DNA of 64,000 nt from Amycolatopsis regifaucium (GCF_001613935.1 NZ_LQCI01000002.1:496001-560000); one strand, 5' to 3'; shown: positions 42,813 through 52,320, numbered from the stretch's first letter. The notes: generated from the sequence alone by a model not told the origin. Made by a program: numbers and translations.

Positions 42813-43703
42813 TCAACGGAGACCCTGATAGCGCAGCTCCAGTAACTCGAACACCCTGATCCTGCTCACCGGTTCGGTCGCACACGTGAGCCTGCGGTTC
42901 GCCGGTATGTGTCGTTCGCGGAGGTACACCGTGCAGTCGGGGCCCGCGAACTCGACCCGACGGCCGGAACCGCCGTCGCGTACGTCCTCGACCGGCCGGA
43001 GGTCGTCGATCCCGACGGCGCCGGTGGCAGCACGTGCGTGATGTTGAGCCGCTTGGACCATCGGTTCGAACGAGGAGCGGCCGCGAAGGTACTTCGTGTC
43101 GAGCGTGCCACGCAGGTAGTCGCGGACGACGCCGCCCGCGTCGCCAGGACGCAGGCCGCCGAAGGTGAAACCGTGCGGCAGCAAGACCATCGAGGGAGCG
43201 AAGCGGCAGCCGCCGAGGTGACTGCATTCCCACGTGGCCTCGGGAAACTCGGCGGCCAGTGCGGCCGCGAGCAAACGACCGCGCACCGCGCAGCACGTGT
43301 CGTGCCTGCCGTGAACGCAGACAAGCGCGAGAGGCTCCGGCCACACACGCCCCTGAGCGGAACTGGCCAGGGAGAGTTCGGCGGCGTTCGTGAATTCCCC
43401 GGTGCGGATCTCTTCATGACCGGGTCGCGCGTCAACCCGGAACCAGCGATAGGGGTGCTCGCGCGCGGGCGTGCGCCGGGCGACCCGGCGGATCAAGGCG
43501 ATCCGGCCGTTGACCCGCCGCGCCCAGGAGCTCAACGAAGCGACCGCGGTCGGATCGATTCCGGACTCCCTGAGCGCGAGTCGTCCCCACGGTCCCGGAT
43601 GCTCGATCATGAGCCACTGCTCCGCGGGTGGTGCCGTGCCTTCACCGGGATCGCCCGCGGCGTCCGCCAAATCCGCGCAGCGGTCCGCCGGTGTCGCGGT
43701 CAT
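42813..43703 (-). CDS. Sucrase/ferredoxin-like (thioredoxin-fold [2Fe-2S]) protein
   Basis: A 296-residue protein of the Suc_Fer-like family (PF06999). Cysteines at 129, 137, 138, 160 and 166 lie in VCVHGRHDTCC and CSHLGGCRFAP, the pattern of thioredoxin-like iron-sulfur proteins; the usual GGHRFA here reads GGCRFA. Start ATG 43703 overlaps the upstream JmjC-type gene as ATGA, so the two are translationally coupled. It may supply electrons to that oxygenase. It is the third gene of an operon with an acidic repeat peptide. Confidence 0.82.
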   Translation of the reverse strand: MTATPADRCADLADAAGDPGEGTAPPAEQWLMIEHPGPWGRLALRESGIDPTAVASLSSWARRVNGRIALIRRVARRTPAREHPYRWFRVDARPGHEEIRTGEFTNAAELSLASSAQGRVWPEPLALVCVHGRHDTCCAVRGRLLAAALAAEFPEATWECSHLGGCRFAPSMVLLPHGFTFGGLRPGDAGGVVRDYLRGTLDTKYLRGRSSFEPMVQAAQHHARAATGAVGIDDLRPVEDVRDGGSGRRVEFAGPDCTVYLRERHIPANRRLTCATEPVSRIRVFELLELRYQGLR

Positions 43704-45019
43704 GCGGTCGCGGCCATCAGCACGCCTTCCCGGAGCAGGCGGCGCACGAGCACGAGCTGATCGGTTCGGTCCAGCCCCGGGAGCTCCCCCACGCGCCATG
43801 TGCTCCCGTCGAGCAGCGCCGCCAAGGCGGTCGAGGTGGACCCCGGCAGCGAGAGGCGGCGATCCGGGAGTTCGAGCGCGACGTGGCCGTCTGCCGGGCC
43901 CGTGATACGGAAACGCAGGCCGTCGCGGCGCCGTACGGCATCCCCGTCGCGAAGACCGAGCAGGAATTCGGCGGCGGCGACCGGTGCCAGCGGTTCCGGG
44001 CGGTTTCCTTTCCACGTCCGATCGCGAACGTGCCGGGCGACGTCCTCGCTGGGCACTGTCCGCAAAACGTCGATCAGGTCCTGGCGGACGGACTCGAGGT
44101 GGCCCTCGATCCGGTCTGAATCCGCGACGTCGATTCCCAGCGGCAGGGACGCGCGCAGCCGTTCGTCGGAACCGGCGAGTGCGGTGAGCGCTTCCACCAG
44201 GGCGAAGACGGTGATCACGTGGATGCCGACGGTCAGGTGCGCGGAAACATCACCGAGCGCCTTCGCCGAGTGGAGCCAGCCTCGAGGCAGATACATCACG
44301 TCACCAGGCTCCAGGACTTCGTCGATGACCGGAGTGTCGTCCCGGGCACGCGCGGCGACGGCCTCGGCGTGCTCATCCCAAGGCTGGTCGCGCAGCGGCG
44401 ACGCGTGGACGGGCGCGTGCACCTTCCACCGCTTGCGACCGGCCAGCTGAAGCACGAAGACGTCGTGGACGTCGTAGTGCGCCGAAAAGCCCTGTGAAGA
44501 CGGCGGGGTAATGTAGGCGTTGACCTGCGCGGGGTGGCCGAGCTCGCCGCTCAGGCGGGTGGTGAAGTCGATGATGCTCGGCCAGGTGCGGTGCAGGGCC
44601 TGGAGCACGATGGTGCTGCCTTCGGCGAAGAGCGCGGCGACCCGGTCGTCGCGGATCTGGTCGCCGATTTCGGCACCGACCCCGCCGCCGCCGGTGAACG
44701 AACGTGAATCGACCACCGACCCGTCGCGGGCCAGTCTGAGGAACGGCGTACGCAACCCACGACGGGACAGCAGCTCGTCCACGCCGTCGAGGTCGAGCAG
44801 GTCACCGAACTTGCCGCTCGTCCGCCGCAGCAACGGCTCACGGCCCCAGTGCCGGACGGAGAACTCCTCGATGTCGGAACCGACCAACCGGGCCAAGACA
44901 CCTTCCGAAACGCGGCCGGTGACCGGTACCGGGAGGCTCTCGCCGCCTTGTCCGGTACCGGTCTTCGGCTCGCTCGAATCAGCTCGCGCCACTGTCCGCG
45001 CCGCCGTCGGCTCCGCCAT
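43700..45019 (-). CDS. JmjC/cupin-4 Fe(II)/2-oxoglutarate oxygenase
   Basis: About 439 residues if started at ATG 45019 (alternatives: GTG 44992; the open frame reaches 45175, but that part overlaps the peptide gene and looks like a shadow). A double-stranded beta-helix core carries HYDVHD (His181, Asp183) and the distal ligand in GWLHSA (His250), an HxD...H iron site. The family includes ribosomal oxygenases that hydroxylate His or Arg, and protein asparagine/aspartate hydroxylases. It lies directly behind an acidic Asp/Gly/Ala repeat peptide and overlaps the ferredoxin-like gene. A peptide-hydroxylase role is therefore plausible. Confidence 0.8.
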   Translation of the reverse strand: MAEPTAARTVARADSSEPKTGTGQGGESLPVPVTGRVSEGVLARLVGSDIEEFSVRHWGREPLLRRTSGKFGDLLDLDGVDELLSRRGLRTPFLRLARDGSVVDSRSFTGGGGVGAEIGDQIRDDRVAALFAEGSTIVLQALHRTWPSIIDFTTRLSGELGHPAQVNAYITPPSSQGFSAHYDVHDVFVLQLAGRKRWKVHAPVHASPLRDQPWDEHAEAVAARARDDTPVIDEVLEPGDVMYLPRGWLHSAKALGDVSAHLTVGIHVITVFALVEALTALAGSDERLRASLPLGIDVADSDRIEGHLESVRQDLIDVLRTVPSEDVARHVRDRTWKGNRPEPLAPVAAAEFLLGLRDGDAVRRRDGLRFRITGPADGHVALELPDRRLSLPGSTSTALAALLDGSTWRVGELPGLDRTDQLVLVRRLLREGVLMAATA

Positions 45020-45188
45020 CGTGCTGGCCGGCGGTGCCTTCGCCGGCACCGGAGTCAGCCGGACCTTCGGCACCGCCGTCGGCCCCGCCGTCGTGCTGGC
45101 CCGGTGTGCCCTGACTCGCTCCGGAGTCGGCCGGTCCTTCGGTTTCCTTGTCCGATGTGGTGGAGATGTCGTCATCGTTCAGGCTCAC
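44979..45188 (-). CDS. Acidic tandem-repeat precursor peptide (69 residues)
   Basis: From GTG 45188, with AAAGGG six bases upstream. The first 16 residues (MSLNDDDISTTSDKET) may be a leader. Residues 17-40 and 41-64 are two 24-residue repeats differing at three positions (Ser25/Gly, Gln26/Glu, Pro29/Ala). Each repeat contains GPADSGA, GQHDGGADGGA, and a DSGAS end closes the peptide. Repeats rich in Asp, Gly, Ala with one His per repeat resemble multi-core ribosomal peptides. The downstream JmjC-type gene starts inside its last codons. The frame is open a little further to a TTG at 45206. No known family is recognised. Confidence 0.7.
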   Translation of the reverse strand: MSLNDDDISTTSDKETEGPADSGASQGTPGQHDGGADGGAEGPADSGAGEGTAGQHDGGADGGADSGAS

Positions 45189-45664
45189 GTCGTTCCCTTT
45201 CGCCAAGCGGGATGGATCACCGACTGGCTACCCCGGATCGGCACAGCGCACACCTTCGCGAAGGAAATCCGCCGTTTCCGCACGGAACACCGGCCGGTGA
45301 AGGCAACGGAAGACGCGAGGATCTGCAGCCGATCGCCGCGGAGATCTCCGGCTGGCCCGTGCGCAGGAACGTGCCGCGCTGACCGCCCTGCAGAGCGCTC
45401 AGCGGGTAAGCACCGAGGAAAGCCGGACGCGGTTGCGGTGAATTCTTCCCCGCGCGTGAGCGAGCGAAAGAACGCGTGGAAGGCGATACAGGAAACCTGT
45501 TGCTCTCGCCGGAGCAACTGTCCAAAAAAGACCTTTTCGACACGCTGCACAGGCTGGAGACCTCCCCGATCGTCATCGGCGAGGCACACTGCGTCTCGGC
45601 CTAGGCCCATGGGTCCCGCCACGCCGATCCCCGGCCCTTGCCCGAAGTGCAAGTGAGCACCGAA
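45189..45664. other. Gene-poor region upstream of the repeat-peptide operon
   Basis: About 475 bases. A weak stress-sigma-like pair is present on the minus strand (GTGT at 45253-45250, 16-base spacer, GGGTAG at 45233-45228). On the plus strand, about 45439-45604, a frame reads EFFPARERAKERVEGDTGNL, then LLSPEQLSKKDLFDTLHRLE and a stop. It looks protein-like but has no start or family, so it may be a gene remnant. Confidence 0.4.
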
Positions 45665-46105
45665 TCAGCGGGCTTCGATAACGGTCTTGAATTCGGCCGC
45701 GGCCCGTTCGACCTTCTTCTGCGGATCGGCCAGCAACGAGGCGATCGCCTCCCCCAGTTTCCCGGCCGGGGGCTCGTACTCAAGGGAAATCTCGACACCG
45801 GTGCGACCGTTGCCCTTGTCGTCGAACCGCACGACACCGGAGTTCTTCACATCCGGGTCGGCGTCCTCGACCGTCGCCCACGCGATCTTGCGCGGCGCGG
45901 CGTCCTCGACGATCCGGGCTTCCCACTCCACCGTGGCTCCCATCGGACCGTCGACCTTCCACCGGGTCCTGGTCGCGTCACCGTCCACGGCCTCGACGGA
46001 CTTGACGTCGGAGAACACCTGAGGCAGCCGGGTCAACGGCCGCCACCAGTCATAGCACGCCTGAGCCGGGGCATCGACCTCTATGTAGTGCGCGACAGCA
46101 GCCAC
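45665..46105 (-). CDS. SRPBCC/polyketide-cyclase-like protein
   Basis: A 146-residue protein from GTG 46105 with GAGGAGG five bases upstream. It begins AAVAHYIEVDAPAQACYDWW, a typical START/SRPBCC helix-grip beginning, and ends with a long helix (LGEAIASLLADPQKKVERAA). The fold binds hydrophobic ligands or acts as a cyclase. A GTTT-N15-GGGCTA pair upstream is a weak stress-sigma promoter. Confidence 0.8.
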   Translation of the reverse strand: MAAVAHYIEVDAPAQACYDWWRPLTRLPQVFSDVKSVEAVDGDATRTRWKVDGPMGATVEWEARIVEDAAPRKIAWATVEDADPDVKNSGVVRFDDKGNGRTGVEISLEYEPPAGKLGEAIASLLADPQKKVERAAAEFKTVIEAR

Positions 46106-46789
46106 CGTAACCTCCTCGATGAGTTGCCCGGCACGGTCGTGCCCGGCCCACCAGACATAGCCCTTTCATCCCGGCCGCAAACCCCTTGCGGTTAGCTCGA
46201 CCGACCCCAGTGACTCCGTCTTCGTGAGTGCTCGCCCGAGCGGGCACTGCCCGGCCGGTGGTCACGACCACCCATCCGGGCCTCGGTCGTGCTGCTTCGC
46301 TGGCGTGGAAATCGCAGGACCCAGTGCACTAGTTCCTAGTCCGTTGTCAACGACACCCGGTCGAGAGCCCAAATCAACCGAGAGCACCTCACGGCCCTCA
46401 GGGCTACGACGCTCACGCACATCGATCTTGTCGACAACGATCTCCACCGCTTTTCGCCGCAGGAATCGTACGGCGCCGACGACGGGAACAAAATCGACCC
46501 GACCGGGTGACAACGTGGCCTCGCCGGCCCACCACTTTTCGGAAGTGCACCAGAACGACACCAGCGATGGCTTCCACTGGTTGTTCGTCAAGCTGGGCCA
46601 GGTGGGCGCAGGCGGTCAGCACGGTGACACGGGCGCGAGGTGTCGCACCCGCGGTCCGGCGCATCCTCGACGGGGGCCAGCAGGTCGCCGAGTCGCTTTC
46701 CTGTGCGTACCAGCTGAATCCCTGAGCGGAATGTACCTGGCGTATACCGCCCCGTTGCATCATGGCGCTTCTACGTTTCGGAGGTAGCC
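46106..46789. other. Intergenic region with a duplicated HNH-nuclease scrap
   Basis: About 680 bases. At 46543-46579 a 37-bp stretch matches 49189-49225 at all but one base; on the minus strand it codes for QWKPSLVSFWCT, the C-terminal motif of the HNH nuclease at 49094-49783. The rest has no gene. Confidence 0.55.
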
Positions 46790-48373
46790 GTGAACAACAG
46801 TATTGAGCTGAGAAGGGCCGTACTCTATTCGGTCTCCGGCGGCCTGCTGACTATCGGATTCGGCGTACTCGCCGCCTCCGCCGCACAGGCCGCTCCCGAG
46901 CCGGGTGGAACACCTGCCCAGCAGCAGGCCGAGAAAGTCCAGATGAACAAGCACCGAGCGGCGAACGTGAAGTCGACCCAACCTGCTCCACAGAAAGAGG
47001 ACAAGAAGCAGGTCGACAAAGGCCGGGAGGCCAATAAGCACCCGGGCCGTACCCGCCAGGAGCAGAAGGAGAACCGATACGCTCCGCCCACCGGGGGTGG
47101 CAAGCACAAAGAGAAGGAAGCCGAAGCCAAACGGATCGAGCGTGACGCCGTCGACCGTGCGCGGAAGAACCCCATGGAAGACCAGGGCGATCGCAAACTG
47201 AAAGCGATCAACGATCGGGACAGCGACCGGGAACGGGGCAACGACGAGGTCCGGAAGTCCGGGAAGGGCAACGTCTACCTGAAGACCCGTGAAGACGACG
47301 GTGAGAAGAAGACGGCGGCCCCCGGCTTGAAGGCCCTGGAAACCGGAATCCAGATCGACCGCGACGCGAAGACGGCTCGCGAGGAGTCGACCCGACTCGC
47401 CAAGGACCGCGACAAGGGCGCGACCGGGTCTGTCCGCGCGTGGGAGACCACAGCTCGCCTGGCCGACGAGGCCGACCATGAGGCGACCCGGCTGGAGAAA
47501 CTTCAGGGGCCCAGGAACAACTACATAACTCCACCGGAGAAGAAACGGCCGGTCGTCAGGCGGGGCTACCAGCCATTGCCCAAGCCGACTCGCGGACTGC
47601 GAGCGATCGAGGTCGGTGCCCAGATCGAAGCAGCGGTCGAACCGGCCAAGGACGAGGAGAAGGCGCTCCGGAAGCTTCGCGACCAGCAGCCCGAGGGGTC
47701 GGACGAGCGAGCCACGTTCGACGAACTCGTCAAGAACGCCAAGCGGAACGTGGCCTGGCTGGAGTACGTCGACGACGCGGGCAAGCCGGTCACACAGAAG
47801 ATCGCCGACAGCATCGGTGAAGACCTGACGAACCCGATCAAGATGGGTGCCGCGCTCCTCGACACCGGTGTCGGGGTAGGGCTGGACAAACAGGTGGAGA
47901 ACGCAAATAGAAAGTTCGAAACCGCATCGGCGCAGGCACGGACCGCCGCGCGGGACCTGACCGACTTCAGGAGGAGCGTCCGCGCGCCTGACGGCACCAT
48001 TCCGCCGGAGCACCGGGCGGAACTGGATCGCAAACGTCAGGCCCTGCGGACGGTGACCACTGACGCGACGGACCTGTTCCGTGAGCAACAGCGCACGCTC
48101 AAAGCCGCCAAGGCGACCGGTCACCTGATGTCCGGCCTGGCGACCGGTGTCGGTATCGGCTACGACGTCTTCGAGGACGACAAGCCGCTGGACGAGGTGG
48201 CCTGGGGCACCGGAGGGGGCGTCGTCCTCGGCGTGGTAGGTGGCCGGTTCGGCGGAGCCCCCGGCGGATTCGCCGGAGGCATCGCGGGCAGCGCGATCGC
48301 CGAGGAGACATACAAGGCCATCCGTGACTCCGGCAAGGACATCAACGACATCGTCAACGAGGCCGACGACTGA
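46790..48373 (+). CDS. Large secreted coiled, glycine-zipper-ended protein of unknown function
   Basis: A 527-residue protein from GTG 46790 with GGAGG upstream. A signal peptide ends near ASAAQAA (residue 35). Then a long, highly charged Lys/Glu/Arg/Gln-rich region (about 40-440) predicted as coiled or disordered (KHKEKEAEAKRIERDAVDRA). The last 110 residues change to a hydrophobic Gly/Ala-rich region (GGGVVLGVVGGRFGGAPGGF, AGGIAGSAIAEE), a glycine-zipper pattern that often inserts in membranes. No known toxin domain or delivery tag is seen. It may be an envelope or pore-forming effector, but that is inference. Confidence 0.65.
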   Translation: MNNSIELRRAVLYSVSGGLLTIGFGVLAASAAQAAPEPGGTPAQQQAEKVQMNKHRAANVKSTQPAPQKEDKKQVDKGREANKHPGRTRQEQKENRYAPPTGGGKHKEKEAEAKRIERDAVDRARKNPMEDQGDRKLKAINDRDSDRERGNDEVRKSGKGNVYLKTREDDGEKKTAAPGLKALETGIQIDRDAKTAREESTRLAKDRDKGATGSVRAWETTARLADEADHEATRLEKLQGPRNNYITPPEKKRPVVRRGYQPLPKPTRGLRAIEVGAQIEAAVEPAKDEEKALRKLRDQQPEGSDERATFDELVKNAKRNVAWLEYVDDAGKPVTQKIADSIGEDLTNPIKMGAALLDTGVGVGLDKQVENANRKFETASAQARTAARDLTDFRRSVRAPDGTIPPEHRAELDRKRQALRTVTTDATDLFREQQRTLKAAKATGHLMSGLATGVGIGYDVFEDDKPLDEVAWGTGGGVVLGVVGGRFGGAPGGFAGGIAGSAIAEETYKAIRDSGKDINDIVNEADD

Positions 48374-49093
48374 TGCTTCGGAGCCGCCCGCACACCACAC
48401 AACCCCGAATCAGGCTCAACGCAACGATCAGACCGCCGGGCAGGGAGCCAGCGGTGCGCGACACGTTCACCGAAGCCCCCGAGGGCAGACCGTCGATGGC
48501 GTCGGTCCCTTTCACCTCCTTGACAGGTGACGCCCCACTACAGCCTCACACGGCTTGAGGATCTGGCCGCTTGTCCGCCGTCGCGATCGGACCGGGCTGG
48601 CGGTGAAGTAAGCGACATTCAGACCTGCTGGTCAGCTCGTGTGTGGGGGTACCACGTCGAGTCGGCCAACAGGAACAGACGGGCGGCTGGTACTCACACC
48701 TTGAAGGTGTCCTCGAGTACCAGCCGTTCGCCTGTCGATGTTGCCCATACTTTGCGTCGCCCGACAGGACTGCCAACGTTGGCAATCGAGGCGGCACGTG
48801 ATGACTTGCTGCGCCGGAGAGAGTGCCGGGCGGTCATGGAGGACGAGCTACCGCCGCAGCAGTGGTTGAGCAGTCCGCTCACGCCGCGGTGCGGGCTGGT
48901 CAACGATCCGAAAGCTCTAAGTCGGGCGGCGCGGTATCAAACTTTGTCCGGCCATGACCGTGGCGTGGGGCCGAACGCGCGTCGGAAGGCTCGGACTGTC
49001 AGGAAGGCGACAGGTTTGGGGCTGTGCTCGAGGTAGCGCTTCCTCCTCTGCCGGCGCGGCGTTGGGCGAACGATGTGGCACGCGACCGTGTCC
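48374..49093. other. Intergenic region
   Basis: About 720 bases. A 169-codon open frame (48527-49036, plus strand) has no family features and is rejected. I see no transposase, repeat or RNA gene here. Confidence 0.4.
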
Positions 49094-49783
49094 TCAACAG
49101 TGGTCCAGCATGCCCGACAGTGCCGTGCGTTCTGGGACGGTGATCGTCAACCCGTACTGGGCTTTGATCACGATCCAGTCTGTCGCATAAGTGCACCAGA
49201 ACGACACCAGCGGTGGCTTCCACTGATCCGGTGCCTTGTCGCCCTTTTGCCGATTGAGCTTGTCGGTCATGACCCGCAGTTGCGGCCGCGTCAGGTCATT
49301 GGCGAAGTCCTCACGCTTGGCCTGTGACCAGGACTTCGCACCGCTGATCCACGCGTGCGCCAACGGCACCACGTGATCGACGTCCACATCGGACGCTTTA
49401 CGCCACGTCTCACCGTCATACGGGCTGCGCCAGGCCCCGGACACCGCGGCACACTCGGCGTTGACCGTGACGTTCACACCATCGCGTTTGAGCAGTTCCT
49501 CGCGGACGTCGCAGCTACCGGACACGGTCTTCCAGTGCGGGAACTTCGTGTCCCGGTCATACCCGTCCAGAGTCCCGCGGACCGCGACCTGCAAGGTCCC
49601 CAGCAGCTTCCGTGCCTCGGCTGCGGGAACCGCAGGTGCCGTTCCCGCAGTCGAGCTGCCGCCTGGATCCGCCGGTGTGGCGCGGGGTGCGGCGCACGCG
49701 ACCACCGGCACCGAAGCGAGCAGTACCAGGGCGACCGTCGTCCGCGCGATTTCCAGCCGGACAGCCCGCGCCTTCCGGACCAC
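49094..49783 (-). CDS. Lipoprotein HNH-family endonuclease (DUF1524-like)
   Basis: A 229-residue protein from GTG 49783 with AAGGAAG upstream. The N-terminus ends in a lipobox (VVAC), so it should be a lipoprotein. The mature domain has the GmrSD/DUF1524-type motif DVDHVVPLAHAWISGAKSW and a NDLTRPQLRVM stretch, then the C-terminal DQWKPPLVSFWCT. Such secreted HNH nucleases are common in actinobacteria and degrade extracellular DNA. A copy of the last motif lies at 46543-46579. Confidence 0.88.
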   Translation of the reverse strand: MVRKARAVRLEIARTTVALVLLASVPVVACAAPRATPADPGGSSTAGTAPAVPAAEARKLLGTLQVAVRGTLDGYDRDTKFPHWKTVSGSCDVREELLKRDGVNVTVNAECAAVSGAWRSPYDGETWRKASDVDVDHVVPLAHAWISGAKSWSQAKREDFANDLTRPQLRVMTDKLNRQKGDKAPDQWKPPLVSFWCTYATDWIVIKAQYGLTITVPERTALSGMLDHC

Positions 49784-50359
49784 GTTGCTTCCTTTCCACC
49801 GAGACACGGCTTGTGCACCCACCTCTGGGAGCAGTAAACGGCAACCGCGGCGCTGGCGTGACCGGCGAACAGCGCAACTTCCCTGTGGACCTCAACAGCG
49901 TGGTGGCGAGGTCCAGCGACGATCCACCACCAGCGCAACAGCGACAGAGCAGCGTCGAGCCGCCGCCGCTCTCGCGCCCGTGCGGATGACAGGGCGAGGA
50001 TTGCCGTGTCATCAGGGTTTCATCGTGCATCGCTAACGTCGGTGGCCGCGTCGTCATGGTCAACGCGGCGGTCGTGACGACGGTCGGCGGGCACGGCTGC
50101 CGCTGACCAGTTCCGCAACGGGCACTGGGTCCCTGGGGCGATCGAGCCAGTAGATGCGGTTGGTGTCGACACCGAAGGCCTGCCACCGCGGGCGCACCCC
50201 GATGTCTCCGGCGGCAAACCGAACGACGGCGGCCGGTTCAACCACTTCGCAGAGCGACGCAGTGCACTCTTCCCCGCGCTCGCGGCAAAGCTGCGCACGC
50301 CGGCCCCGGCTGCCGACCGGTGGCCATCGCGAGCCGTCGAGGCGCTTCGCAAGAGGCGA
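49784..50359. other. Intergenic region with a possible gene fragment
   Basis: About 575 bases. On the minus strand near 50060-50300 a frame has protein-like content (CRERGEECTASLCEVVEPAA, IGVRPRWQAFGVDTNRIYWL) but no good start. It may be a decayed gene; no family recognised. Confidence 0.35.
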
Positions 50360-51676
50360 TCAGGTTGACGCTGCCGCGAGCATCTCGTCGACCTCGTGCC
50401 TGATCCGGGCCAGTGTGTCGCTTGCCCGGTATTCATCCTGGATTTCCTTTGCCCTGAACCGGTAAGTCGGCTCTCGCAGCACCCGTTCGACCGCGGCGAG
50501 CACACTAGAGCCCGTGGGGAGCCCCGTGCGGAGGTTGATCCCTGCTCCCGAGTACTCGACGCGCATCGCGACCTCCGGCTTGTCTTCGGTGTCACCCGCG
50601 ACGACCATCGGGATCCCCGCCATCAAGGCGGCCTGAACGCCGCCGAAACCGCCGTTGGTGACAAAAACGGACGTGTACGGGAAGATCATCTCGTACGGTA
50701 GGTACGAGATGACCCGCGCGTTGGCGGGCACCGTGAGATCGGGCGGCACCGGCCGGCCGCCGAAAGTCGCCACCACGAGGACGTCGGAGCCAGCGAGCGA
50801 ATCCAGCGTCGGTCCGATGAGAGCCGCGTGATTGACGTTATTCAACGTACCCTGCGTGACGAAAACAACGCGCTCGGTCATCAAGACGTCCTGCCACCAC
50901 GCCGGTGGCTCGAAGGCCGCCATGGAAGCCGGTTCCGGGCGACCGATCAGCTCGATGTGTTCCGGCAACTGCGACCGGCCGTACTCGAGACTCGGCGGCG
51001 ACAGCTGGAAGAAGGTGTCGCACAGCATGGAGAAGGCATCCCAGTAGTACGGCGCCGGCTTGACCGCGCCGAGGCCGGCTAGAACATGGTCCAGATGACT
51101 CTGCACCGGCTCGAATTCCTGACGCAACTGAACGCGGAGCTGCCCCGCACGCTCGATCCCGGCCGGCGAGTAGTCGGGAGCGACACCGAAACCGAAGGGC
51201 GCGAGGCACGGATCTTCCAGTGCCAGTACGGAGACGCCGATTCCGATCGTCCCGGCCGGTCGCAACCCCGGAGCTCCGAGCGGCAAGGGCCACGTGCCGT
51301 GAAAGAACGAGTCGTGGACAACGACAGTCTCGGCCGGATTCCCGGTCCGGAGGATCTCCTGAACAGCGGCGAACTGCTCGGGGATGGGCGGAATGAACAT
51401 CTCGTGGGGAGCGACCACGACCTGCCGGTGCCCGGATGGCGTGTCCTTCATCGCCGGAAACTCCGCCAGGACACGGTTCCCGTCGAACGCGGCCTTGCCG
51501 CGCAAGGGGTGCAACCGACAGCCCGGCGTCGTCACGATGTCTCGTGCCAAGGGTTCCAGAGCCTGCGACGTCAGCACTGTGACGCCGTAACCCTTGTCGG
51601 CGAGGTATTGGCCGATGGGAAGCAGCGGAATCAAGTGTCCCGGCATGGGAATGGACGCCAACACGACCTGCACCAT
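50360..51676 (-). CDS. GT1 macrolide-type glycosyltransferase
   Basis: A 438-residue GT-B enzyme from ATG 51676 with GGAGG upstream. N-terminal VQVVLASIPMPGHLIPLLPI, and in the C-terminal donor domain FVTNGGFGGVQAALMAGIPM then VAGDTEDKPEVAMRVEYSGA, the nucleotide-sugar binding signature. This group contains UDP-glucosyltransferases that inactivate macrolides, and enzymes that decorate natural products. It stands alone, next to an MFS pump on the opposite strand, which fits a detoxification or self-resistance role rather than biosynthesis. Confidence 0.88.
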   Translation of the reverse strand: MVQVVLASIPMPGHLIPLLPIGQYLADKGYGVTVLTSQALEPLARDIVTTPGCRLHPLRGKAAFDGNRVLAEFPAMKDTPSGHRQVVVAPHEMFIPPIPEQFAAVQEILRTGNPAETVVVHDSFFHGTWPLPLGAPGLRPAGTIGIGVSVLALEDPCLAPFGFGVAPDYSPAGIERAGQLRVQLRQEFEPVQSHLDHVLAGLGAVKPAPYYWDAFSMLCDTFFQLSPPSLEYGRSQLPEHIELIGRPEPASMAAFEPPAWWQDVLMTERVVFVTQGTLNNVNHAALIGPTLDSLAGSDVLVVATFGGRPVPPDLTVPANARVISYLPYEMIFPYTSVFVTNGGFGGVQAALMAGIPMVVAGDTEDKPEVAMRVEYSGAGINLRTGLPTGSSVLAAVERVLREPTYRFRAKEIQDEYRASDTLARIRHEVDEMLAAAST

Positions 51677-52320
51677 GGTTCCTCCGCAACTCGGCACACA
51701 CCGCCTGCCGGGAGCCTCTCTCGCCCTCCACCTGCTGACAAGATCACGTTCCGGCTCATGGAACTCCGCCGGCCGCAGGGCGACTTGCGCACCCCGCGAC
51801 TTCAGACGCGCTCCATGACGACGGCACTGGGCGTCACTCCGGCGCCTGCCCGATGAGCAACGCGCATTGGCCCGCGCGAAGCAGATCGCGGGTGAGCACG
51901 TGAGCGAGCTTCGCGGGGAGAACCGCCGGCCTCCAAGTGTCCGGTCCGCCGATCGACGAACCGGCCGGCAACACCTGCCGTTGCGAACGTCGGCCACGCG
52001 GCCAACACGGCGTCCGGCGCCTCACGGACCGACCTGCGTTGCCATTCCACGTGACGGAACGTCGCTTGTCCCCCGGCAGACGAACTTCCTACCCTTCCAC
52101 CATCCGGCACAGCGGTAATCACTCACTTTCCGTACGGCGATGCCGCGCGTCTCTCTCGCCGCGCCAAGACCAAACGGGACGAATCGAAGCGGAGTCCCCA
52201 GATCTGGTTGTAGGCGGCCGCTGCCCCTGCCCGGGTTGCCGTGGAGCGAGATGCCGACCGGCGGAGATGACCTACGGCCAGTCGCATCGCGAGCCGACAC
52301 TCCCATCCCCGGAGGACAGC
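51677..52320. other. Divergent intergenic region
   Basis: About 640 bases between the glycosyltransferase and the MFS gene. It should hold both promoters. The frames here are open but show no family features. No gene is called. Confidence 0.4.

Noticed and set aside
43700..45175. Longer JmjC gene starting at 45175
   Set aside because: The added 52 residues are a shadow of the repeat-peptide gene; family similarity begins later.
46262..46591. 109-codon minus-strand frame beginning with the HNH tail motif
   Set aside because: Only its first 15 residues come from the nuclease; the rest is noise, so it is a scrap, not a gene.
48527..49036. 169-codon plus-strand frame
   Set aside because: No recognisable domain; Arg-rich and without a good start.
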